DNA of 64,000 nt from the NCBI GenBank assembly GCA_965212545.1, contig CBDBVB010000020.1:62001-126000 (forward strand). The letters run 5' to 3'. Below the pieces are notes generated by a model, which was given only the letters and a program-made list of their open reading frames with translations, had not been told where the DNA came from and searched no databases. The translations under genes and the position numbers were made by a program. Numbering within the stretch: the first letter of the stretch is position 1; every line of letters begins with the position of its first letter. Origin of the DNA: JABDIP01 sp965212545. Its GTDB lineage: Bacteria > Pseudomonadota > Alphaproteobacteria > DSM-16000 > Inquilinaceae. This document shows, piece after piece, positions 52,682 through 61,720 of the stretch.

Positions 52682-53440
52682 ATGCCAAAGTTGGTTCTGG
52701 TCCGACATGGCAAGACGGAAGCGTCGAGCCAAAACCGATTCGCCGGCTGGGCCGACACTCCCTTGAGCGCCGCCGGAGTGAAGGAAGCCCATAATGCCGG
52801 CGAAGTCTTGGCGGCCATCCATCTCGACATCGATCTCTGCTGCACCTCGTACCTCAGTCGAGCAGCCCGGACTCTGGAAATCATGCAGACGGACATGGGC
52901 CAGACCGGCCTGCCGACCGAGCGAACCTGGCGGCTCAACGAGCGTCACTATGGCTGCCTGCAGGGTCATAACCGGGCCAAGATGGCGCTCAAATACGGCA
53001 ACCAGCAGGTCGCTGACTGGCGCCGCAGCTTTGCCGCCGAGCCACCGGCCCTGCCCGAGGGCGATTCGCGTCTTCCGTCCCTGGATCCGCTCTACGCGGA
53101 CATCGATCCCGAACTGCTACCTCGTGCTGAGAGCCTGGAGCAGGCTGCCGAGCGGGTGGAGCCCTGGTGGCAAGACAGCCTCGCGCCCAGCCTGCGCCAG
53201 GGCAAAGAGGTTCTGGTGGTCGCCCATACCAGCAGCATTCGCGGCCTGGTTCGGCAGATCGAAGGACTGGACGACGATGCGGCCGCCGCGTTTCGTATCG
53301 CGACCGCCGTGCCCCTGGTCTATCAGTTGGATGAAGACCTCAGGGTCCTGGAGAAACGGGAGTTGGTCGGCGGTTGGAGCAGCCGGCTGCGCAACGTACT
53401 CAACAAGCGTAAACCGGGCCGGAGGATCTCCTGGGTATAG
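52682..53440 (+). CDS. phosphoglycerate mutase-like histidine phosphatase (GpmA family)
   Basis: A 252-residue protein of the 2,3-BPG-dependent phosphoglycerate mutase branch. The nucleophile His9 is in LVRHGKTEASSQNRFAGWAD, close to the mutase signature; ERHYG (87-91) and the second His182 in VVAHTSSIRG are present. The usual AHGNSLR is replaced by AHTSSIR and RHGES by RHGKT, so mutase activity is uncertain. The genome already has GpmI. Lying at the edge of a likely ceramide phospholipid locus, it may process a phosphoglycerate-type head group; this is speculation. ATG 52682 or GTG 52676. Confidence 0.82.
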   Translation: MPKLVLVRHGKTEASSQNRFAGWADTPLSAAGVKEAHNAGEVLAAIHLDIDLCCTSYLSRAARTLEIMQTDMGQTGLPTERTWRLNERHYGCLQGHNRAKMALKYGNQQVADWRRSFAAEPPALPEGDSRLPSLDPLYADIDPELLPRAESLEQAAERVEPWWQDSLAPSLRQGKEVLVVAHTSSIRGLVRQIEGLDDDAAAAFRIATAVPLVYQLDEDLRVLEKRELVGGWSSRLRNVLNKRKPGRRISWV

Positions 53441-53565
53441 CCGATGAATCGACCATTGGGTTTCAGTTTCGGGCCGCGCCGACGAGATTGTCCGCGCGTC
53501 ATTGATTCTTACCGCCTGCCGCCCTAATTTCCCGTGGAATAGTCGAATCCAGAGGCAGAATAGTC

Positions 53566-54330
53566 GTGCTGTTCAGCAGAACACCCTGGTCAGGCCGCAA
53601 ATACTTTCTCGACAAGATGACCTTGCGCGAACTGGTGTGGGCCTATGTCACCTATCCGGCGATCCAGGTCTATGGGCTGATCGGCCTTGCCGGTGTCGCC
53701 CTGACAGTCTACTGGGGCGGGAGTCCGGCCGCCTTGATCGCTTCGGCGATTGCAACAGTCGTCGTCTATCCAGTCGTCTGGTATCTGCTGCACCGCTTCG
53801 TGCTGCACGGCCGGTGGCTCTACAAGCATCCCCAGACCGCCGCCCTTTGGAAGCGCATTCACTTCGACCACCACCAGGATCCCAACGATCTGGGCGTTCT
53901 GTTCGGCGCGCTTTCGACCACCTTGCCGACAATCCTCGTGGTGACCATTCCAATCGGTTGGCTGATCGGCGGGCCGGGCCCGGCGGCCTTTGCTGCGGCC
54001 GCCGGCATGGCCACGACCTGCTTCTACGAATTCTGCCATTGCATCCAGCATCTACCCTTCACGCCCAAATCGACCTTCCTGCGACGCATCAAGCGGAACC
54101 ATCTGGCCCATCACTTCCACAGCGAACACGGCAATTTCGGCATCACCAACTTCTTCTGGGATCGGATATTCGGCACCTTCTATGCGGAGGCCAAAGGGGT
54201 GCCGCGCAGCCAGACTGTCTTCAATCTGGGTTATACGGGGCCGGAGACCGCCCGCTTCCCCTGGGTCGCCACGCTGTCCGGTTTCGCCGCCGATGGCAGC
54301 CCGGTGCCGAGGCGACCGCGGCAGGAATGA
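53566..54330 (+). CDS. fatty acid hydroxylase/sterol desaturase family membrane enzyme
   Basis: A 254-residue membrane di-iron enzyme starting with GTG. Histidine boxes: HRFVLH (76-81), HFDHH (99-103), His158/His162 in FCHCIQH and NHLAHHFH (178-185). Membrane segments are near residues 32-48, 54-75, 118-134 and 140-152. Family members insert hydroxyl groups or double bonds in sterols, fatty acids or sphingoid bases (the SUR2/FAH relatives). In the context of the following genes, hydroxylation of the sphingoid base or acyl chain of a ceramide is a good hypothesis. Confidence 0.87.
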   Translation: MLFSRTPWSGRKYFLDKMTLRELVWAYVTYPAIQVYGLIGLAGVALTVYWGGSPAALIASAIATVVVYPVVWYLLHRFVLHGRWLYKHPQTAALWKRIHFDHHQDPNDLGVLFGALSTTLPTILVVTIPIGWLIGGPGPAAFAAAAGMATTCFYEFCHCIQHLPFTPKSTFLRRIKRNHLAHHFHSEHGNFGITNFFWDRIFGTFYAEAKGVPRSQTVFNLGYTGPETARFPWVATLSGFAADGSPVPRRPRQE

Positions 54331-54405
54331 CCCTGTCCGGCAGCCGGCGGGTCCCTCTCGTCAAAGAATCCCAGTTGCCCAACCGGACTGCTGCTGCCTT
54401 GCGAC

Positions 54406-55587
54406 ATGGCGAATGACGGCTTGATGCAGAGCCACCAAGCCGCCGATCTGGCACCGACAACCATCAAGGCCGTCGAGAACGGGGCCGACTTTGATGCATT
54501 CATACGCGTGCCCTGGGCGCTGTATGGCGAAGATCCGGCCTGGATTCCGCCATTGCTGCAGGAACGCCGCGATCTTCTCAATCCGCGCAAGAACCCCTTC
54601 TTCGACACCAGCGAGGCACGATTCTGGCTGGCCGTTCGGGACGGCCGGACCGTCGGGCGCATTTCGGCTCAGGTAAATCGCGCCCATCTGGAGAGGCACA
54701 AGGACTCGACAGGCCATTTCGGGCTACTGGAGTCCGATGACCGGCCGGAGACGTTCCAGGCGCTGTTCGCGGCTGCCGAGACCTGGCTGAAGCAACAGGG
54801 GCTAACGCGCATCGTTGGCCCTTTCAGCCTATCGATCAACGAGGAGTCCGGCCTGCTGGTCGACGGTTTCCAGCACCCGCCATCCCTGATGATGGGCCAT
54901 GCCCGGCCGTATTATGGCGCGCAACTGGAGTCGCTGGGCTACCGCAAGATCAAGGACCTGATCTGTTACCGCTACCGCACGGATCATGAACTGCCCGAAC
55001 CCATCGCCCGCCTGGTGGAAAAGCTCAGCAAGGACGAGAAAATTACGATCCGCCCGCTGAACATGCGCCGCTATGAAGAAGACCTCGGCAAGATCATTGG
55101 TATCTTCAACGATGCTTGGGCGGAGAATTGGGGATTCGTGCCATTGTCTCAGGCGGAGATCGGCGCCCTGGCCCGCGACCTGAAACCCATCATGCGACCT
55201 GATTCAATCGCCATCGCCGAGATGGGCGGCGAAGCGGTCGCCATGGCAATCTGCCTGCCCAATGTGAACGAGGCCATCGCCGATCTGAATGGCCGCCTGC
55301 TGCCCTTCGGCTGGGCCAAGTTGTTGTGGCGGTTGAAAGTCGGGACTCCGAAGACCGCCCGCCTTCCGCTGATGGGGATACGCCGCGCCTATCACGGCAC
55401 GCCGCTGGGCGCCGCCTTGGCCTTTGCGGTGATCGAAAACCTTCGCCGCACCCAGAAGCGGCTTGGAGTCGAGAGCGTCGAGCTCTCGTGGATCCTGGAG
55501 GACAATCAGCCGATGCGGCGCATGATCGATCAGTTTGGCGGCGTCGCCTATAAGACCTACCGGCTCTACAGCCGCGAGCTTGGCTGA
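54406..55587 (+). CDS. GNAT-fold acyltransferase, candidate bacterial ceramide synthase
   Basis: A 393-residue protein of a family often labelled only as N-acetyltransferase or 'dATP pyrophosphohydrolase'. Typical strings are WALYGEDPAWIPPLLQERRD, NPRKNPFFDTSEARFWLA and the central ETWLKQQGLTRIVGPFSLSI, with a GNAT-like acyl-CoA domain in the second half (about 210-390). From memory, the Caulobacter ceramide synthase (bCerS), which N-acylates a sphingoid base, is a GNAT-fold protein of this size and annotation. The lipid-kinase, LptF/G and CDP-alcohol genes nearby support this. It overlaps the next gene by TGATG. Confidence 0.65.
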   Translation: MANDGLMQSHQAADLAPTTIKAVENGADFDAFIRVPWALYGEDPAWIPPLLQERRDLLNPRKNPFFDTSEARFWLAVRDGRTVGRISAQVNRAHLERHKDSTGHFGLLESDDRPETFQALFAAAETWLKQQGLTRIVGPFSLSINEESGLLVDGFQHPPSLMMGHARPYYGAQLESLGYRKIKDLICYRYRTDHELPEPIARLVEKLSKDEKITIRPLNMRRYEEDLGKIIGIFNDAWAENWGFVPLSQAEIGALARDLKPIMRPDSIAIAEMGGEAVAMAICLPNVNEAIADLNGRLLPFGWAKLLWRLKVGTPKTARLPLMGIRRAYHGTPLGAALAFAVIENLRRTQKRLGVESVELSWILEDNQPMRRMIDQFGGVAYKTYRLYSRELG

Positions 55588-56417
55588 TGCAGCCTGCGCC
55601 GGTTTCCGGCGGACGTTTTACGGCGCTGGTCCTGGCAGGCGATCGCGGTCCCACCGATCCGGTGTGTCGTGCCGCCGGGGTCGCTCACAAATGCCTGGCC
55701 AGCATAGCCGGCAAGACCATGCTCCAGAGGGTCGTCGAGGCCCTGGCGCAGAGCCCCCAAGTGGGTCGCATCGCAGTGGTGCTGACCGATCCTGCCGTTC
55801 TATCCGGCCTCGAAGATCTCAAGCCGCTGGTCCGCGAGAAGCGCCTGCTGGGGCTGCCGGCCGCGGACTCACCCAGTCGCTCCGTGCTTGCAGCGCTCGA
55901 CGCGCTTGAGGATCCGTACCCGCTGCTGGTCACCACCGCCGATCACGCCCTCCTGACCAGGGAGATGATCGACCATTTCTGTAGCGAAAGCGCCGCAAGC
56001 GGCGCCGATGTCAGCGTTGGCGTAACCGCCTCGGAAATCCTGTTGGGGAGCTATCCGCAATCCCGTCGTACCTACCTCAGGTTTCGCGAGGAACGCTATT
56101 CTGGCAGCAATCTTTTCGCATTCCTGAAGCCTGCCGGCCTGAAAGCCGCCGAGACCTGGCGCCGCGCGGAACAGTATCGCAAGCGGCCCTGGCGAATCGC
56201 CGGGGTCTTCGGCCCGGTACTGCTGGTGAGCTATCTCCTGCGGCTGCTCAGCCTCGACGGGGCGATGGCGCGCATCTCACGGCGGATGCGGATCACCGCG
56301 ATCGCAGTCAGGATGCCTTTCGCTGAAGCGGCGATTGATGTCGACAAGCCAGAGGATATCGCTCTGGTGGAGGAGATTCTGGATGGGGATTTGAGGTCGA
56401 CTCGGCTTCAGATCTGA
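55587..56417 (+). CDS. MobA-like nucleotidyltransferase
   Basis: A 276-residue GT-A/NTP-transferase fold protein. The nucleotide-binding start is ALVLAGDRG with a degenerate Gly loop, then the conserved Lys in HKCLASIAGKTML and the metal Asp in TTADHALLT. After about residue 190 there is a hydrophobic patch near FGPVLLVSYLLRLLSL, possibly membrane-associated. It likely makes an NDP-activated alcohol or sugar for the phospholipid head group. Translationally coupled to the acyltransferase gene upstream. Confidence 0.8.
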   Translation: MQPAPVSGGRFTALVLAGDRGPTDPVCRAAGVAHKCLASIAGKTMLQRVVEALAQSPQVGRIAVVLTDPAVLSGLEDLKPLVREKRLLGLPAADSPSRSVLAALDALEDPYPLLVTTADHALLTREMIDHFCSESAASGADVSVGVTASEILLGSYPQSRRTYLRFREERYSGSNLFAFLKPAGLKAAETWRRAEQYRKRPWRIAGVFGPVLLVSYLLRLLSLDGAMARISRRMRITAIAVRMPFAEAAIDVDKPEDIALVEEILDGDLRSTRLQI

Positions 56418-56453
56418 AGCCCGATCTATCTCGACGTTTTGGAAGAGGAATCA

Positions 56454-56479
56454 GAGATGAGGTCAGGTGACCTCATCTC
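56454..56479. terminator. 12-bp palindrome between convergent genes
   Basis: Perfect arms (56454-56465 and 56468-56479) around a 2-base centre lie in the 70-bp gap between two convergent nucleotidyltransferase genes. It could form a bidirectional stem, but T-runs are absent and the tiny loop makes a protein-binding site equally possible. Confidence 0.5.
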
Positions 56480-56487
56480 ATCGTGCT

Positions 56488-57345
56488 CTAGGCGCCGCCG
56501 GCTGACGCGAGGTCCCCGCCGGGGCTCAACCGCCAGGAGGCCACCATCTCGCGCGCCGCCTTGATGTCGACAGGGTAGTCGATCTCACACCAATCGTGAC
56601 CGCTGATGGTCACGGCCTGCACCGTCAACTCGCCGGCCAGCGCGGCAATTACCGACAGATACCACTGCTTCAGCGCCGCCGGCTCCAGCATGGCGGCTTC
56701 CAAAGCAGCCTTGAAGCGGGCCGCGCCCTCGCCACGGAAGTACAACATGCCGATGGACTCGCCGTGGACCCGCTCACTCGGCAGGGTCTTGCCGATATCC
56801 AGCAGGCGGCCCGCCGCCAGCTCGACCTTCATGTCGTCGTCGTCGTACTTGGTCTTGTGGTCGACAGCCAGGCTGACCGGCGCGTGCGGGCTTTCGATCA
56901 ACCGCCGCAGCAGTGGCGCGCCGAAAATCGTGTCGCTGTTCAGCAGCAGGAAATCATCGGTCATCTCGGCCCGGGCCATCCAGCAGGTGGCCAGGTTGTC
57001 AGCGACGCCGTAAAAGGGGTTATGGACGGCACGGAATCGGACCGCGGGCCAGCGTCCCGCCAACTGCGCAAGGCTGCGTTCGACGGACGGCAGGTTGAAG
57101 CCGGCAAGGAACACGATTTCCTTTACGCCGCAATCGACCAGAGCCTCGACCTGCCATTGCAGAAGAGACTTGCCGCCGATCTCCAGGAGCGCTTTAGGCT
57201 CCCGTTCCGTGAGGGGAAGTAGGCGTCGGCCTTGACCGGCGCCGATGATCAGTACTTTCAATGGACAGAAGGTCCTCTTCGCGATTTCCTTGGCCAAACC
57301 GAGTGGCGCGCCTTGATCACATTTTCCTTCGCCGACGTCAAACAT
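56488..57345 (-). CDS. nucleotidyltransferase, LicC/RmlA type
   Basis: A 285-residue nucleotidyltransferase. The signature LIIGAGQGRRLLPLTEREPK is intact, followed by LLEIGGKSLLQWQVEAL and the metal-binding Asp in LLNSDTIFG. CTP:phosphocholine and inositol-phosphate cytidylyltransferases look alike, so it probably makes a CDP- or NDP-activated head group. ATG 57345 has AGGTG upstream; TTG 57261 directly before the core (KVLIIGAG) is the alternative. It diverges from the metallophosphoesterase gene. Confidence 0.85.
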   Translation of the reverse strand: MFDVGEGKCDQGAPLGLAKEIAKRTFCPLKVLIIGAGQGRRLLPLTEREPKALLEIGGKSLLQWQVEALVDCGVKEIVFLAGFNLPSVERSLAQLAGRWPAVRFRAVHNPFYGVADNLATCWMARAEMTDDFLLLNSDTIFGAPLLRRLIESPHAPVSLAVDHKTKYDDDDMKVELAAGRLLDIGKTLPSERVHGESIGMLYFRGEGAARFKAALEAAMLEPAALKQWYLSVIAALAGELTVQAVTISGHDWCEIDYPVDIKAAREMVASWRLSPGGDLASAGGA

Positions 57346-57373
57346 TGAGCACCTGAGCCCAGGCGCTGCAGCG

Positions 57374-58294
57374 ATGACATTCAAGCTTGCCCACATTTCG
57401 GATCCTCATCTGGGCCCGTTGCCATCGGTCCGGGTCACCGAAATCCTGAACAAACGCCTCTTCGGCTATCTGTCGTGGTTACGCGGACGCGGGGCTCTTC
57501 ACCGCCCGGAAGTGCTGGCGGCCCTGGCTGAGGACCTGGAAGCCGAGAAGCCGGACCACCTTGTGATCACCGGCGACCTCACGAACATCGCCCTGGTCGA
57601 GGAGTTCAGCCGGGTCGAAGCCTGGTTGCACGGTCTGGGCAGTCCGGACCACATATCGGTAATTCCGGGCAACCATGACGCCTACATCGCCGTGCCCTGG
57701 GATGAGTCGCTCGCCAGATGGCAGGATTTCATGACCAGCGAAACGGAGGCCGGCGGCACGTTGAAGGCCCCGACCGGGCCGGAATCCTTCCCCTTCGTGC
57801 GCTATCGTGGCCCGGTTGCCATTGTCGGGCTGAGCTCGGCCCAGCCGACCCCGCTGTTCTGTGCCTACGGCACGCTCGGCCGGGCGCAATTGGACCGTCT
57901 TGGCAGCGAGCTCCGGAAACTTGGGCGGGAGAGCTGGTTCCGGGTGGTGCTGGTCCACCATCCGCCAAGTCTCAACGGCATAGCCTGGCGCAAGCGTCTG
58001 GTCGACGCGGACGCATTCCGCCAGGTGATCGCCGAGAGCGGGGCCGAATTGATCCTGCACGGCCACAATCATACTGTCGGTGAGGAGCGGATCGACTCCG
58101 GGGCATTGCAAGCGCCGGTGCTCGGCGTGCCTTCGGCTTCGGCGGCCCATGGTGGCAGGAAGCCGCTAGCGCGCTACAACATCTATAGTATCTCCGGAGA
58201 CGCGGGCGAATGGCGGATCGAGACGACAGCCCGCGGCCTGGACCCCGCCACCGGGCGCTTCAAGGAAGTCGGGCGCTACAGGAACCGGATCTAG
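57374..58294 (+). CDS. calcineurin-like metallophosphoesterase
   Basis: A 306-residue phosphoesterase with all five metal motifs: HISDPHLG (residues 7-14), GDLTN, GNHD, VHHPP and HGHNH. Related enzymes cleave phosphomonoesters or phosphodiesters such as UDP-diacylglucosamine or cyclic nucleotides. No signal peptide or clear membrane helix is seen. Its place in the lipid cluster suggests hydrolysis of a lipid-phosphate or CDP-lipid intermediate. Confidence 0.9.
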   Translation: MTFKLAHISDPHLGPLPSVRVTEILNKRLFGYLSWLRGRGALHRPEVLAALAEDLEAEKPDHLVITGDLTNIALVEEFSRVEAWLHGLGSPDHISVIPGNHDAYIAVPWDESLARWQDFMTSETEAGGTLKAPTGPESFPFVRYRGPVAIVGLSSAQPTPLFCAYGTLGRAQLDRLGSELRKLGRESWFRVVLVHHPPSLNGIAWRKRLVDADAFRQVIAESGAELILHGHNHTVGEERIDSGALQAPVLGVPSASAAHGGRKPLARYNIYSISGDAGEWRIETTARGLDPATGRFKEVGRYRNRI

Positions 58295-58821
58295 CCAAAT
58301 CTGAAGGTGGAGATCAGACGTCCGGATCTTGGTCATCCGCCGCTTCGGCCGTGAATAGCGTCACGTTTTGCTCGGTCATGCTGAGGCGGAACCTCGGATC
58401 GCTGGAGATACCGTAGCCGTCGAAGAGACCGCCGATCGCCCTGCCATCGGGCTTCTTGTTCCCGATTTCATCGTGATAGGTTGCGACCGCACGACGACCG
58501 GCCGTTGGCGCCTCCGGGTGGAACAGGGGCTCGCCTTCAGTCCCTTCGATCCGAACCCGGCCCGGGCGCCCGAGGTCACAACCATCTTCGATGCCGAATG
58601 AGCAGGCATGGCGATCCGCCCCAATTAGCTTCTCCTGGTCAAATGAATGCAACAATCAGGAATTACACAACGCTTCGGATGAACTAGGGACACCGATCGA
58701 CGCGCCACTTGCTGGTATGGATGGCAGCCGCGATGTATCCGTAATTGGCACCACCCCCCGAATGACAGCAACAGAGAGGCAGGACTCTGCCGTGAAACCA
58801 TCAAGCCAGCCCAACGCCACA
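58295..58821. other. 527-bp region without a convincing gene
   Basis: A minus-strand frame at 58314-58655 (113 codons) and an overlapping plus-strand frame at 58368-58601 are open, but neither shows a recognisable domain or ribosome site. The right part (from about 58591) is the open upstream extension of the HIT gene. It may hold the promoter of the HIT-lptF-lptG run. I see no repeat or RNA gene. Confidence 0.5.
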
Positions 58822-59250
58822 ATGACGAAGTTCGGCTATCCCGAGAGCCTGATCCGCGAGTATCGGCGCTGGGTCGTGCTGCTCCGGCCGCATCAGACGA
58901 CGCTGGGCGCGCTGGTCCTGGTCTGCAAGGACCCGGTTGAGGCGTTTGGCGACATCAGCGCCGAGGCGTTTGCGGAGCTGCAACAGGTGACCGGTGATAT
59001 CGAGTCGGCGCTTGGCCACTTTCGGCCTTACCAGAGGATCAACTACTTGATGCTCATGATGGTTGACAAGGACGTGCATTTTCACGTTCTGCCGCGTTAC
59101 CAGAACGAGCAGGACTTCGGCGGCACGCCATACCCGGACGAGGGGTGGCCGGCGGTGCCCGACCTGGCGACCGGGGTGCAATTGGACGCAGCCGGTCTGG
59201 CCAGCGTCGCCGCCGCCATCAAGGATGCCTGGCCAAGCGCGCCGGTCTAG
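58822..59250 (+). CDS. HIT family protein with altered histidine triad
   Basis: A 142-residue HIT-fold protein from the ATG at 58822 (MTKFGYPESLIREYRRWVVL), a likely conserved start; ATG 58762 is possible. HIT proteins bind nucleotides and cut or transfer nucleotidyl groups. The triad region reads DVHFHVLPR (84-92): the nucleophile His86 and His88 remain, but the first His is Asp84. RPHQTTLGALVLVC is the other family strand. With two nucleotidyltransferases nearby, it may act on an NDP-linked intermediate. It lies 34 bp upstream of lptF. Confidence 0.85.
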   Translation: MTKFGYPESLIREYRRWVVLLRPHQTTLGALVLVCKDPVEAFGDISAEAFAELQQVTGDIESALGHFRPYQRINYLMLMMVDKDVHFHVLPRYQNEQDFGGTPYPDEGWPAVPDLATGVQLDAAGLASVAAAIKDAWPSAPV

Positions 59251-59284
59251 GCCGCAATTCCAAGCCCCGTTAGGCGAAAGGCAC

Positions 59285-60499
59285 ATGTCGACACTCAGCG
59301 GCTATATCATCAGGCAGACCCTGACGCCGTTGCTGGCGTCGATCGGAATTGCGCTGCTGGTCCTGCTGACCGAGCGGATGTTGAGGTTGCTCGATCTCGT
59401 CCTTGATTCCGATGGCGGCTTGGCCGTGCTGTTGGAATTACTGGCCTACCTGTTGCCCCACTACATCGCCCTGGCGATGCCGGCTGCCTTTTTTCTCGGC
59501 GTCCTGCTGGCGTTCAGCAGGCTGCACCAGAGCAACGAACTGGATGCCATGGGCTCGGCGGGACATGGACTGCCCCGCCTGCTGAAGCCGATCCTGATCC
59601 TCGCTTTCGGTCTCATGCTGGTCTCCGCCGTCAACTTCGCTGTCGGTCAGCCCCATGCCCGGTATATCTACCGCGCCATGGTCCATGAAGTCGCCCAATC
59701 GGCGACGAACGTCTATCTGCAGCCGCGCACGTTCGTGGAGGTCAGGGGCGTAACCTTCATGGCGGAAGACATTCAACGCAGCAGCCGCGAATTTGGTGGC
59801 GTGTTCATCTATGAGGAAGTTGAAGTAGGCGGCAGCGTTGCAGTGACGGCGGGGCGCGGCCGTCTGGCGGTTGCCTCGACCGGGGAGCGGTCAATCCTGA
59901 CGCTGGAAGAGGGCACCCGATTGGCGATCGGCCCTCCGGTCGAGGCGGAGGGCAGCATCCAGCAGAGTCACGACGTGTTGCAGTTCGACCTTCTTCAGAC
60001 ACCCATCGATCTCGTCGATCGGGAGCCCTTCAGACCCCGCGGTGAAGATGCGCGCGAACTGACCCTGGTCGAGCTCTGGGAAATGCGCGAAACGCCGCCT
60101 CCGCAAACGACGACCGACCAGATGCTTGCGGAATTCCATGACCGGTTGGTGCGGATTCTAACCGTGTTCCTGCTACCATTCCTGGCCGTACCCTTCGCCA
60201 TAGGTGGCAGGCGCACCCACCAGAGCTATGGCATCGCCGCCGGCCTGTTCATCCTTGTCGCCTACAACCAACTCCTCAGTCTCGGCCAGTCGCTCGCTTC
60301 CGTAGGAGAAATCTCATCGCTGTTCGGTCAGTGGCTGCCTTTCCTCGCCCTCGCCACTGGCAGCGGCATCCATTTCTACCGCAGAGCCTATAGGGTATCG
60401 CGCGGCCACAGCCTGCCATCGCCGCGCCATGTCCTCGAGACCTGCTTGCAAGCCTTTCGATCCGGGCCTGCCAGGACCAGGCAACAGCACTCGGAATGA
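59285..60499 (+). CDS. LptF/LptG family permease (LptF-like)
   Basis: A 404-residue inner-membrane protein of the LPS-export permease family. Two groups of about three helices (residues 12-120 and 300-380) flank a periplasmic beta-jellyroll (about 130-270). Typical strings are IIRQTLTPLLASIGIALLVL and AMPAAFFLGVLLAFSRLHQ. It overlaps the LptG-like gene by 4 bp. In alphaproteobacteria the LPS-dedicated lptF/G usually lie near lptD, surA and pdxA, so this pair among lipid genes may be a second set for another lipid; homologues export sphingolipids in Caulobacter, as I recall. Confidence 0.9.
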   Translation: MSTLSGYIIRQTLTPLLASIGIALLVLLTERMLRLLDLVLDSDGGLAVLLELLAYLLPHYIALAMPAAFFLGVLLAFSRLHQSNELDAMGSAGHGLPRLLKPILILAFGLMLVSAVNFAVGQPHARYIYRAMVHEVAQSATNVYLQPRTFVEVRGVTFMAEDIQRSSREFGGVFIYEEVEVGGSVAVTAGRGRLAVASTGERSILTLEEGTRLAIGPPVEAEGSIQQSHDVLQFDLLQTPIDLVDREPFRPRGEDARELTLVELWEMRETPPPQTTTDQMLAEFHDRLVRILTVFLLPFLAVPFAIGGRRTHQSYGIAAGLFILVAYNQLLSLGQSLASVGEISSLFGQWLPFLALATGSGIHFYRRAYRVSRGHSLPSPRHVLETCLQAFRSGPARTRQQHSE

Positions 60500-61632
60500 G
60501 CATGCTGACGCGATACCTGACGCGGCTGTTCCTGATCCGCTTTGCGATATTGCTCATCGGCATGACCGCCTTCCTGCTGGGGTTGGACCTGATGGTCAAT
60601 GCCAACCGGGTCATGGCCGATCAGGTCGACAGTCTTGGGGCGCTGATCCGGTACACCCTGCTGCGCTTGCCGATCGTGGTCTCCGACCTGATCAAGATCT
60701 GCGCCTTGTTGGCGGGGCTGCTTAGTCTGTTCACCCTTATCAAGAGCAGTGAACTCACGGCGATCTGGAGTTCGGGGGTATCTCAATTCGGACTGCTGCG
60801 CCGCCTGATCCCGCTGGCGGTCGTGCTGGGCGGAATTCAGTTGGTGATCGATGACCGGATCGTTCCCGGGTCCATTTCGGAGCTCAGGGAATGGGGCATC
60901 GTTGACGATCTTGGCCAAACCGGTGGAGACAGTCCCATTCACGATGTGCTCTGGATCCATGTCGGGAACGACATCGTTCGAGTCCCGGCCGCCAACGTCG
61001 ACTCCCGGAACCTGCGCGACTTTGTGCTCTTCGAACGCGATGAACTGGGCGACCTGCAAGCGCAGTTGAACATTGGCGAAGCCCGTTACGACGACGGCGC
61101 TTGGCGACTCTTCGACGTCACCGTCAGGCGGGCCGGCGCCGGGGCTGCCAGTTGGGAAGCCGAACGGAGTTGGCCGATAGGGCTGGACATCGCCAGCATC
61201 AATCACGTGATGATACATCCAAGAAACCTGCCGATCAGCCAGATCCGTCGCTTCACCAGTGGCGACGGCCAAGGAACCTGGGCGCCCCATCTCTACGAAA
61301 CCTGGCTGTACGAAAAGCTGGCTAGGGGCCTGGTACCATTGCTGATGTTCTTCCTGAGCATCTCCCTTGCGCAGCAATCACATCGGGTCGGCCACATCGA
61401 GTTCCTGCTCCTGGGCGGCATTGTCGTCGGATTCTCTTTCTTCATTTTCAGCGGCGTCACCCTGGCCATGGGTGAGGTTGGGCTGTTGCCACCGCTGCTG
61501 GCGAGCACAGCGCCGCTCCTGGTGTTCGCCTCCATTGCCGGAAGTGTTGCCTTCTGGCACGAGCTGAAACGACAGCCGGCCGAACGCAGCGCCGAGGCGG
61601 CCAGCTTGACAAGGCCGGAGCGGTCCGATTAA
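60496..61632 (+). CDS. LptF/LptG family permease (LptG-like)
   Basis: A 378-residue partner of the LptF-like protein with the same topology: three N-terminal helices (about 10-115), a periplasmic domain and three C-terminal helices (about 275-360). Strings such as LTRLFLIRFAILLIGMTAFL and SSELTAIWSSGVSQFGLLRR are typical. It would form the transmembrane part of a lipid extractor with an LptB-type ATPase encoded elsewhere. No ATPase or LptA/C gene is in this window. Confidence 0.9.
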   Translation: MSMLTRYLTRLFLIRFAILLIGMTAFLLGLDLMVNANRVMADQVDSLGALIRYTLLRLPIVVSDLIKICALLAGLLSLFTLIKSSELTAIWSSGVSQFGLLRRLIPLAVVLGGIQLVIDDRIVPGSISELREWGIVDDLGQTGGDSPIHDVLWIHVGNDIVRVPAANVDSRNLRDFVLFERDELGDLQAQLNIGEARYDDGAWRLFDVTVRRAGAGAASWEAERSWPIGLDIASINHVMIHPRNLPISQIRRFTSGDGQGTWAPHLYETWLYEKLARGLVPLLMFFLSISLAQQSHRVGHIEFLLLGGIVVGFSFFIFSGVTLAMGEVGLLPPLLASTAPLLVFASIAGSVAFWHELKRQPAERSAEAASLTRPERSD

Positions 61633-61720
61633 TGGAGCGGTTTGGGCATGTTCCGTAAGCGAAACACGCTCCCGTCCATGGCCAGCCTCGTCCCCGCAAA
61701 TCGCAACCAATTGAGATCAC

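Noticed and set aside
58314..58655. Minus-strand frame of 113 codons as a gene
   Set aside because: No ribosome site or recognisable domain, and overlapped by another open frame on the opposite strand.
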